NCBI GenBank assembly: GCA_015179025.1
Contig: WHUX01000233.1
Location: 1-64,000 of the forward strand
Source of the DNA: Terfezia claveryi
Taxonomy: Eukaryota > Ascomycota > Pezizomycetes > Pezizales > Pezizaceae
Length of the DNA stretch: 64,000 nt
Direction: 5' to 3'
The translations under genes were made by a program, and so were the position numbers. The notes beneath the pieces were generated by a model. The model had not been told where the DNA came from. It did no database searches and saw only the letters and a list, made by a program, of their open reading frames with translations. Shown here piece by piece: positions 12,856 through 23,200 of the stretch (position 1 is the first letter of the stretch; each line of letters opens with the position of its first letter).

Positions 12856-13683
12856 ATGGAGGAATGGTTATTTTTTGGGTTTTTTTTGGTTTTTATTTAT
12901 CTTTTATTTAGTTATTTTTTCTTTGAGTTATTTTTTTTTTTAGATTTATTTATTTTTGATTTATTTTAACATTTTAAGAGTCGAACAGGATTTGGTATGA
13001 CTCTCAGATTACCATGCGACTTGATTACCTTTGATTTAGTTTAGCGGAGAATTGATTTAGAGATATATCAGGCTATATTGTTAGACTCCTGAAGACCCTA
13101 AACAACGTAAATGAAGTCATTGGCAAAAGCGAAAATCATTGAGATTACCCTGCAAGCAAAAAGTTTTCAATGATTATGAGAGTCGAACAGTTTTTGGTAT
13201 AACTCTTGAATTGATGATAAGAAGTTACTATTTTTATCGAAAGGTGAAAGAATTAGTTCTTGTCGACTGAAGTTAAAACTGTTGAAGTGTCGGGATGATG
13301 TTGGATATCGGTAATGGATGTCACAAGAATGATCGATTAAATAGCACGAAGGAACAGGGTAACACGTGTGATAAGGGCCTAAGTAAGGCAGCAGATTAGT
13401 TTACATGTGAGAGTTTTTGAAGATAAAAGAGGTAGAAAATTGCGGTGATAGAGATAGGCATGCAGACATAGATATGTGTACAGCAGCACAGCAGTTAGCA
13501 GTTTATCAGCAGAAATCGTGTATTGTTCTTCATGCGTGTTTAGGCCATGCGTTGAGGACAGTATCATATGAATTGAATGGAATCACCTTCTACTATTACT
13601 CTCCTTATTTTCGTTGTCTATAGTGGCTCTTACCAACCGGTCACAAAGTGTATGTTTCTCCGTTAGGAGAGAAGTGCCTCTAT
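12856..13683 (+). repeat. 3' LTR of Gyp2a
   Basis: Pairs with 4188-5020. Hairpins lie at 12976-13005 and 13178-13207. Differences from the 5' LTR are mostly transitions. The sequence after it (GTGGCC...) restores the Copia-A frame. Confidence 0.9.
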
Positions 13684-16520
13684 AGTGGCCTTTGGATGCC
13701 AGAGGACTTCGTCATGCAAGGAAAAAAGAGCAAGATAGAGCTAAAAACAGGAAGGAAAATACTCTACAAAATAGATCGAGATATTAATGGGATATAGATT
13801 AAGCTTAAGAATACAGTTGAAAACTGGAAGGGAGTAGGGATAAAAAGATCAAGAAAAAGAAGCTGCAATCAGCCTGCACGAAAGGTATGGACACATTTCC
13901 TATAACACTCTTAAAACCCTCCCCGAATACCTGAAGGATCAGAAAGAGAAGATCCAATGCAAGGCATGTGAACAAGGGAAGGCCACTAAACCAGCTATAC
14001 CCAAGCAGCCCAAAGATCTACAGATTAGAACAAACCGACTTCTAGAATGGGTCCATGCAAACCTTGTCGGGCCAATCGAACCTCCCACTCCTAGCAAACA
14101 ATATCGATATCTGCTAGTGATTGTAGACGATTTTAGCCAGTATATAGCTGTATAGCCCCTTCGGAAGAAGAGTGAGACTAGAAAAGCATTAATTGAAATA
14201 ATCAATAAACTGGAAGCAGCTACAAACCTACGAGTCAGCCAAATCCAAGCAGACTGGGGAGGAGAATTCCACAACAATAAGCTTCAAGAAGAGTTAAAGC
14301 AACGAGGCATAACCTCTAAAGAAACTATTCCGAAGCATAGTGAAACAAATGCTATAATCGAATAAGCAAACTGAACGATTCTCACTATGAGTAGGACCGC
14401 TCTAATAGGGTCAGCTCTACCTAAAGGCCTATGGGACAAAGCTTCGAGCTGGGCAGCCTATACGAAGAATTGGATTCCCCATAAAACTCTTCAAGGAAAA
14501 ACCCCCATCAAAATTATACTCAAAAAGAACCCGGAAACCAAGCGGATAAAGCTAAGACCATTTGAACAAAGAGTCCTCTGCTTTAACTATGATATCTCCG
14601 ATAAGCTCTCTCCAAGAAGCTATGAAGCCAATATAATTGGTTATACAAAAAGCTTTGAAAGCTACCAGGTGCGAACAGACACTGGCCAGATTAAGCTCGC
14701 CCTCTGACCAGTTCCTATAAGAGATTCGGAGACTAGCAGCTCAGAATCTCTGGATGAAGCCCCTAGTGAAGGGCCTAGGGAAACCGATATTCCCCAGCCC
14801 GTGGCACCACCTCCAATAAAGAAGCCTAGAAAGACTACTCGAGATTGGAAAAGTATAGTCGGAACCAGGAAATCAGAGCGACAGCCAGTTCGAAGGAAAA
14901 TATTTGCAGTAGGAGCTGACCCAGATTACCCAACCGATGAGCAAGCCCGCAGCTCTCCACAAGCTCCAGAATGGGCTAAAGCTCGAGCTAAAGAATGAGA
15001 GCAATTGAATCGATATGGGGTATATACCTAGATTGATAAAACTGAAATCCCCGAAGGAACATGGATTGTTGATACCAAATGGGTATACCTAGCCAAAAGA
15101 AAAGCAGATAGAAGTATCGAGAAATATAAAGCTCGCAAGGTTGGGAGAGGGTTTACTCAAGAAGCAGGTATCAACTATGATGAAACCTATGTACAAATGA
15201 TGCACCCTGAAACGCTCAAAATCCTCCTAGTCATTGCCCTCTACCGAGATTGGGCAATCCGCTAATGGGATATTGTAGCCGTATACTTACAAGCCCTCCT
15301 TGAATATGATGTCTATATCACCGACATAAATGAGGAAGGAGAGGTTGAGTACTGGAAGCTCGATAAAGCCCTCTATAGCCTAAAGCAAGCAGGCCATAAA
15401 TGGTTCAAAACCCTTTGTGATATCCTCTCCACACTCGAAATACACTAGTGTATAGGAGATGAAGGAACTTATACTACCCAAAGTCACGATATTGTAATTG
15501 GGACTCATGTTGATGATCTCCTTGGAATCGCCCCTACAGAAAAAGATCTCGACAAAGTAGAGAAAGGGATTGAAGGAAGAGTCGAGCTAGACAAATGAGG
15601 GAAATCCTCGAATATGCTTGGGATGGAACTATATTGGTCAAAAGGACAAGTTGTACTGACACAAACTCACCTTATAGAATCAATAACGAAAAGCTTCTTA
15701 CCTCAAATCAATCAATATGGTGTTCTTGGAGGAAAGCGATCTCTGCCGCTAGACATACAGCAATACACCAGCGATAGAAGCCACGAGGAAGTGGCAAAAT
15801 ACCAGTCTGTAATAGAGGGTTTACTCTTTGTTGCTCGAATAACAAGACCCAAGATCTCGATTTATGTCAACTTGTTAGGATGAAGAATCAAGAATTATAC
15901 CCTGAAGCACTACCAAACAGCCCTCCAGGTCTTGTGGTATTTGTACTCGACAAAGTACGATGGGCTGCAATTAAAGAAGCCAGAAGCCAACGAATTGGCA
16001 ATCAATATATTCGCAGATGCATCATACGGAGGAGAGGAAGCCTGATCACAGACAGGAGTTCTGATGACACTGGGGAACCAACTAATAGGATGGTATAGTC
16101 GAAGGCAGGACATTGTGACATTATCAATCACCAAAGCGAAATACATTAGTGACTGTGAAGGAGTGAAGAATGCAGCCTGGTTGAGCCAATTTCTCTTGGA
16201 GCTAGGAATAACGAATATACCAACCTTAGTAATGGACAGCAAAGGAGCTTACAATTTGAGAAAAGCCACCAAATTCACATGAAGGAGCTGACATATAGAG
16301 CACCGATTCCACTATCTCCGACAGCAAGTATGACTAGGACGCTTGAAGATACGGACTATACTAGAGAAAGACAACCCAGCAGATCTTCTGACGAAGCTCT
16401 TGCTGATGACCTCTGTGAATGGCTAGAAAGACAGATAGATGTCGACAGTTATGATACCCCGATCCTAGACATGACGGAAGAAGAATTAATGACAGCCGGA
16501 ATGAATGTATGGGTGCTCTA
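13684..16520 (+). pseudogene. Copia-A integrase, reverse transcriptase and RNase H
   Basis: After resuming at 13687 the frame shows the pre-integrase finger (HISYNTLKTL...CKACEQGK, about 13889-13981). The integrase core follows: D in IVDDFSQY near 14126, D in QADWGGEF near 14250, E in SETNAIIE near 14350. RT includes GTWIVDTKWVYLAKRK, RYKARLV-like YKARKVGRGF, and the active site THVDDLLG near 15507. RNase H has FADASYGG near 16012 and a terminal HIEHRFHYLR-like block near 16292. At least eight stops and several shifts, many Q-to-stop or W-to-stop, show it is dead. Confidence 0.85.
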
Positions 16521-16531
16521 GTAGGGGAGAG

Positions 16532-16812
16532 TGTTGGAATTACTCTCGGCCCATGAAACATCACTAGCTGAGATAGGACAGTTTGAATTCTGCAGAAACC
16601 AGGGTAGGATCAAGGATCCCAAAGAGGCCGGTCTCAATTAGAGAAGGCAGAATATAAGGAGCTGGATATGTCGTAGGAAATTGGGATTCTTCTATAGAGT
16701 ACTGGGACCATAGCAATAAGTCTATAGTGATATCTAGATATCTCTCCTCTTCTGAAAATACACGATCAATTATCTTTACAATTCTTTCACTGCATAACCT
16801 CGTAATCTTACA
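16532..16812 (+). repeat. 3' LTR of Copia-A
   Basis: The purine tract TAGTAGGGGAGAG precedes TGTTGGAATTACTC, a classic Copia LTR start. The end is placed at CTTACA (16812), where the tandem repeat array begins. No 5' partner was found, so the end is tentative. Confidence 0.6.
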
Positions 16813-17510
16813 CAAGCAATATAGTATGCTTGCTCGGTACCTTATACTGGGCAATATAGGCTTGCTTTATGCCTTATATGCTTGCTCTAGACAATATAGG
16901 CTTGCTTAGTGGTATCTTATATACTTGCTCCAGGCAATATAGGCTTGCTCAGTACCTTATATACTTGCTCTAGGCAATATATGCTTGTTCTGGACAATAT
17001 AAACTTCTTTAGTGGTGTCTTATATGCTTGCTCTAGGCAATATAGGCTTGCTTGATGTCTCATATACTTGCTCCAAGTAATATAGGCTCGCTCAGTACCT
17101 TATATGCTTGCTCTGGACAATATAGGCTTGCTCAGTAGTATTTTATATGCTTGCTCCACACAATATATACTTGCTCTGTGCCTTATACTAGTACCAGGCA
17201 ATATAGGCTTGCTCGGCGCCTATACTGGGCAATATAGCTTGCTCAATGCCTGATATGCTTGCTTCGGGCAATATATACTTGCTTGGTGCCTTATACTAGG
17301 TAATATAGGGTTGCTTGGTACCTATACTGGGCAATATAGGCTTGTACGGTGCCTCATATGCTTGCTCCAGACAATATAGGCTTCCTCGGTAGTGTCTCAT
17401 ATGCTTGCTCCGGGTAATATAGGCTCGCTCGGTACCTTATATGCTTGCTCTGGACAATATATGCTTGCTCAGTAGTGTCTTATATCCTTGCTCTAGGCAA
17501 TACATTCTTA
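16813..17510 (+). repeat. Tandem array of ~40-45 bp CAATATAGGCTTGCTC repeats
   Basis: The array is built from alternating blocks CAATATAGGCTTGCTC and CTTATATGCTTGCTC, joined by variable GGTGC, AGTACC or GGTAGTGT linkers, giving a period of about 40-45 bp. Spacing and linkers vary, as in a diverged minisatellite. Short open frames across it are by-products of the repeat. Confidence 0.85.
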
Positions 17511-18541
17511 GAACACAACCAATTGCTCTCGTGACCAGACTCTTAGTGCCTACGCTGTAATTGTTTTAGTGCTACGGCTAAGAGTCTGGTAGTAACCTAC
17601 TCCGAAATTGTAGTCTGGTTGGCACAACACCCTCCACAGCACTCCAGGCAATACAGGCTTGCTCGATGCCTTATACTAGGAATATATGCCTTATATGCTT
17701 GCTTCGGGCAATACGGGCTTGCTCGATGCCTTATACCGGGTAATATAGGCTCGCTCGGTACCTTATATAAATGCTTGCTCTGGACAATATATGCTTGCTC
17801 GGTACCTTATATGCTTGCTCCGGGCAATATATTCTTGCTCGGTGCCTTATAGGCTTGCTCCAGACAATATATGCTTTATAGGAGCAAGCCTGTATTTCCC
17901 GGAGCTGGCCTATAAGGCACCGAGCGAGCATATATTGCCTAGAGCAAGCATATAAGGTACTGAGCAAGCCTATATTGCCTGGAGCAAGCATATAAGATAC
18001 CATCGAGCAAGCCTATATTGTCCGAAGCAAGCATATAAGCCACCGAGCAAGCATATATTGCTTAGAGCAAGCATATAAGACACTACCGAGCAAGTCAATA
18101 TTGTCCGGAGCAAGCATATAAGATACCACCGGGCAAGCCTATATTGCCTAGAGCAAGCATATAAGACACCGAGCAAGAATATATTGCCTAGAACAAGCAT
18201 ATAAGACTTTGAGCAAGAATATATTGCCTAGAGCAAGGATATAAGACACTACTGAGCAAGCATATATTGTCCAGAGCAAGCATTTATATAAGGTACCGAG
18301 CGAGCCTATAGTACCCGGTATAAGGCATCGAGCAAGCCCGTATTGCCCGAAGCAAGCATATAAGGCATATATTTCCTAGTATAAGGCATCGAGCAAGCCT
18401 GTATTGCCTGGAGTGCTGTGGAGGGTGTTGTGCCAACCAGACTACAATTTCGGAGTAGGTTACTACCAGACTCTTAGCCGTAGCACTAAAACAATTACAG
18501 CGTAGGCACTAAGAGTCTGGTCACGAGTTGTGTTCTTCGGA
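17511..18541. repeat. Inverted-repeat (foldback) unit built on the same satellite
   Basis: The left module (17511-17640, from GAACACAAC to GCACTCC) recurs as its reverse complement at 18411-18535. Between them the satellite runs forward to about 17880 and then in reverse to 18410. The modules carry a further stem, CCAGACTCTTAG with CTAAGAGTCTGG (around 17552-17592). TAGTCTGGTTGGCACAA at 17611 and its complement at about 18428 are part of the arms; another copy of the complement is at 18647. The right arm holds more satellite units than the left. Confidence 0.85.
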
Positions 18542-20299
18542 AATTTAGACTCGTATGCCGCTCTGGTTGGTATACCGTACATTACTATGCCAAGCTCGAG
18601 GGTCGGGTGCCGAGACTAGTACATTACGTATCATATAGCTACTCCTTGTGCCAACCAGACTAATGACTACTTAGGACCAAAATATATATCTTTATCGTAA
18701 GTAGTTCTCGTGACTTATGTACTGATATTTTTGACGAACTCAAAGTGTAAAGGTTTTGTGGTACGGTATCTTTTTGTTTACAAAATTTTGCGCCTTTTTT
18801 TTTTTTTTTTAATTTTTCCTTTTTTCTTTCAACATGTGCATAATCAAATATATATATTATAATACTACTAGTAGCTGGGAACTTGTTGTTATAGCAACAT
18901 AGTAGTCTACATTGGCCAATCCCGTGGAAAGGATCAAAAGTACATCTTATTCTCTTACCGAAGTATCTCCTCCCATGCTATGTATATTCCTTTAATCAGG
19001 CAGGTGAATAAAGAAAAACAAAGGAGAAGAAGAGTGAAGCGATGCCAATGGGGTAGGTACTACGATACTATATATAAAGCACACATACATACTTACATAC
19101 ATACATACATATTCTCGCTCTTAACTATAAATTTTCTTGTTTTGTGAGAGAGGGTTAATATTCCTTCAAGATAGGGGGAGCGTAGTCTTGTTGCATGACC
19201 CTTCCATAGGAGGAGGAGCGTTGGAATTTTACTCGTGTTTCTAGTTTCAAGATGGTTTGAGATCCTCACATCTTCTTAAATGACAAAGCGCACACACACA
19301 TACACACACACTCTCTCTCTCCAATAACTACTCTTACAGTCTTCTGCGCCTCGGTCAAGACGGACGTCGACAAGCCCAGGATAGTTTCACGCGGCTCCTC
19401 CTTGATGCTTCTTGTAATTGCTTTCCTTCTTGATAGATTACTGAACTCAAATTGTGTGAGCAGTGTTACCCTTAACACTTGCTCCAGTACTAGGCTCGGG
19501 TTTCATCTTATCTTATCGGCTGAGAACACTGATGAGAAAGATACAGTTCGGAATACCGGTATACTGTAGCACTAGGAATAGGTCTAGCGAACGAGTACCT
19601 AGAGGCTTGGCATAAAACTAAGGCGGTCTTTTGTTTCAAGTCAAGAACTATATGCATGACTGGCACAAACACCGTCAAAAAAAAAAGAAAAGGAGCTCCA
19701 CATTAGGCTCATCTCAATTCAGGTACTCGATAAACAGCTAGCAACTAAACAAAACCTTTCACAATAGCTAATGATGATACCAATATAAATAAATACAATA
19801 TGCAAACAAAACACAAGATATAGCTATAGAGATTGAGAAGTCATACTTTCGTGACGAAACAAGTAGCCAGGGGGGGTTAACCATCAATTCATCCTCATCC
19901 TCTTCGTAACAGATTATAAAGAATCACCAACAGGGGGAGCGAAAATGAGAACTAGAAGTTGAGCTGAGAAAAACGCATTAGTTAATCAAAAAAACTCCCG
20001 CAAGCCGGAAAAAACTCAAGACTCAAAGTATGCAAGTAATGCAAAAGAAGGCGGTGAAAAAGAAGCATGATAGATAAAAATTATCTATATACCATTTCAT
20101 GTATATGGTGGTGTATCATAGATATTCGTGGAGTGAGTGAAATGGGTGCATGCATGCAAATAGTGATAGCAACAATGAAAAAACGTTAACAAATCAGCAA
20201 AAACGGGAAATAACACCGCCAAATGTATGTGCAGTTAGTGTAAACGACAGTCGCAGGAAAAAAAAAGGCATCCGGTAAGGCCTTCAACTTTTCCCCTCT
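18542..20299. other. Non-coding region downstream of the host gene
   Basis: No gene was recognised. It holds a T-rich run near 18796-18830, a CATA microsatellite (about 19083-19112), a CA/CT microsatellite (about 19289-19321) and many short purine runs. The stretch next to 20300 probably includes the 3' UTR of the minus-strand host gene. Confidence 0.6.
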
Positions 20300-23200
20300 C
20301 TACTTCTTCTTATTGAAGGCCATGAAGGTCTTTGCTCTATTTGCTAACTTGGGCCTCTTGTCCCCATTTGCTGCTCCAGCCGGGGGTGTCGAGGGCACTG
20401 TCCCCCCTGTAGAGACTGGCATTGGAATCTTACTCGGTGAAACTGGTGCCTGTGACATAGATGCACTCGTCGTTGGCCTATCCGTCGTACCAGGTGCTTG
20501 CGGTGACCCACTAGAGCTACCGGGGACCTCAGCACTGGCTAGCTTGCTAGACGACTTACCCCGAGCACCCAGCGCATCTGTCCACCTCCGGCCAAACTTT
20601 GGCTTTTTGTTGCTCGCCTCGTCCTCCCCTTCACTTGCACGGGAGGTTGTGCGCTCCACTCCATTTGCCGACGGGAAGGGGGAATTTGGTGCGTTAAATG
20701 GATTGGGAGAGTCAGGGGTATCCTTGGAGTAAACTGACGAGGTTCGCTTCTTGAAGAGACCACCAAAGTTCCTAGTTGAGGCGGAAGTACCGGGGCGTTG
20801 ATCTACGCTATATACCGAAGGTGCCTTTGATGGCTGTTTGGAGGAGTCGGCATCAATCACTAATCCAATACCTGGATTTGCACTCTCCAGTGGTGGCGCT
20901 ACATAAGAATTAGTAGCCTCAGCAACTGGGGTCGATGGGGTGAGCGGTCTGCTAGCTGATGCCACAATGGTAGGGGAGTTAGGAGAAGACTTCTTCCTCC
21001 CAAAGACGGAGCCCATCGACATCCGCTTATCCTTCTTAGGGGTAGCGGAGGAATCGCCATCTGGGTGAGCCTCATCACTCTCCTTCTCCTTCTCCTTACC
21101 CTTTTCCTTTTCCTTGTTCTTGCGTAGCATCATGAGGTTGACGGCATTGTTCATGTTCATTGTGTTCCTTCGCTTGGGGGTCGCTGGTGGAGAAATTTCC
21201 ACGGCGCTGGTTTCAACGGCTGAATCGTCAACTGCTGCATCGGAGGAGGACCCGTTGGCTTTGTCGTCTTCCTCTTTTTCCCCCTTGACCTTCTTGCGGA
21301 ATGACATCAACTCTGTCGCTCCCTTCAAAGTGAGTGTGTTCCTCCTTCTTGGCGGTTGTGGGGCTGCAACTTCTGCGGGGGCCTCGGTCTTACCACCGGG
21401 AGTTGCTGGCTTGTCATCTTCGACAGCAACGGCGGAATCATCTGCACCTGGCGTGCCTGGAGCGGAAGGAGCGGCTTTTTCTGCCTCTGCCTTATCCTCC
21501 TTGACCTTCTTCCTCAACATCATAAAGTTAACAGCATTGTTCATGGTCATTGTATTCCTCCTTTTCGATGGTACAGGGACTTCTTCTGCAGCAGCCGGGG
21601 ATGATTGTAAGGCAGATTCGACGGCTGGTGTCTCAACCGGAGCAGGTGCATCAGCAGTTGGTGGTGGAGAAGCCGCCGCCGCTGCTGCAGCTGCAGCTGC
21701 CTGAGCCTCAGCAGACTTGACCTTCGCATCCTGATCCCTCTTCTTCTTCATCATCAAACTGACCGCATTATTCACGTTCAACCTCCCTGGGGAAGGAGTA
21801 GGGAGGGAGGTGGTAGAACCATCAATTGGGGAAGCGGGAGCCGAATCAGCACCAGCTTCCTGCTGCTGCTTCTTCTTCATGCCAATCGCGAGTTTCATAA
21901 AATCCCTGGCATTCCTCTTGACTGGTGTTGCTGGGGGGGATCCAATAGCCGGAGATGTAGCACCAGTAACAGATCGAATAGAAACTGCCTTTCCAGCGGG
22001 GGTAATCACACCCTCAGCGTCTACCGCCGATGCATTATCCTTCTTCTTATCCTTATCCTTACCAGCCAACCCGAGGGTCAACATCCTCTTTGTCGAAGTC
22101 CTAGTCAAAAAATTATGCTTTTTGGTAGACTCGGCCATGCTCCTCCTATCATCGTCAACAGATCCAACAGAAACTGCCGCAGAATGGGAAGTCCCCGGTC
22201 TAATGTCGCTCATATAAGGTTGCTTCTTGCTACCGAAGGAGAAAGTTCGTCCAAGTTTGCGCAAGCCAGATTTTTCTTTGGTCGATGGAGCATGAGTTTC
22301 AACACGCTCAAGCGGGGTAGTTGTCTCCGCTTCAGGAACCTTGATCGGAGGAGTGGCTGGTCGGATTTCGGTTTCTTCAACCGCAACGTCGCCGGTTGCG
22401 ACTGCCCCGATTTCCTTATATTTGGGTACCCAATCTTCTGTTTCATCTGCCATTTCATCATTCAAGTTCCTAACAGGAGTAGGCCCAGGCATAACTTCAG
22501 GTTGGACAAGCTTGATCGTATCGACTGGATTCACATCAGTAATTACAGGAACAACTACAGGTTCTTCACGAGCAGCTGGTGCGGCAACAAGTTCAGCATC
22601 TTCAAGTTCTGCTTCTTCGCGAATGTCAGCGAGAGAGGGTCTCGAGATGAGAGAGGGGGGAGCACGGGGACGCGTACGCAGCTGTTCCTCCGATGTTTGT
22701 TGATTGCCGAATTCAGGAAGATCAGGCATATCGCTTCTAACCGGGGAAGAGCTTTGCAGTGTCGCAGATACAGAGGTATGGGCCTCAAGGGTAATTTCGG
22801 GAACACGTGGTTTTTCTTCATCTTCAATTTTTCGTGGTGGGAGTGGTGCCGGTGGAGTATACTTCACAGTTGCGGGAGTCAAATCTTCGATAACATCCTG
22901 TGGGAGAGTTGACTCGGGAACAGGGAGGATGGTAAAGGTTTCTTCCTGTGGCATTTCAGATCCTCCTACTGCGACCACTCCAGGGATCTCAGCCTCAAGG
23001 CCCTTGGTTTTTGGAACAAGTTCATCATTCTCGTGTGTTTTGCAGATCTCCTCGACAAGTTTATCCCAGTCTAAGGGGTTTCCGGATGCATCAGGTGGGG
23101 TTGGAATTCGTGGGGAAACATCACTGACAATTGGCAAATCCAAATCCCTCTCGATAGGCGGGGTCATCGGGGGCTGGGATTCAGGCTCAACAATCTTGTC

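Larger units (their letters stand above)
4188..13683 (+). mobile_element. Gyp2a: complete but mutated Ty3/Gypsy element nested in Copia-A
   Basis: Two LTRs of ~830 bp flank a PBS, a gag-protease region, a pol region (RT, RNase H, integrase), an extra downstream coding-like region and two purine tracts. The LTR ends form an inverted repeat (ATGGAGG ... CCTCTAT). The flanks share AGT (4185-4187 and 13684-13686), or CAGT/TAGT with one transition, so the target duplication is short or slightly mutated. It belongs to the same family as Gyp2b at the window end, which helps to place its breaks. Confidence 0.92.
2830..16812 (+). mobile_element. Copia-A: degenerate Ty1/Copia element split by a nested Gypsy element
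   Basis: Gag and protease lie at about 2943-4187; integrase, RT, RNase H and the 3' LTR lie at 13684-16812. The interruption is the full Gyp2a element. The Copia frame stops after an AGC AGT codon pair at 4182-4187 and resumes in the same frame with GGC CTT TGG at 13687, so the two parts are one former gene. The 5' LTR is not recognisable; the element abuts the GypA LTR near 2790-2830. The hairpin-like CTGAGGTCTTACCTCAG at 2810-2826 marks the junction area. Confidence 0.85.

Noticed and set aside
16813..18410. Possible CRISPR-like array
   Set aside because: Repeats are diverged, linkers are short and themselves repeated, there are no cas genes, and the context is fungal.
16813..18541. Centromere or telomere sequence
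   Set aside because: No telomere-type hexamer; array is short and next to a normal gene island.
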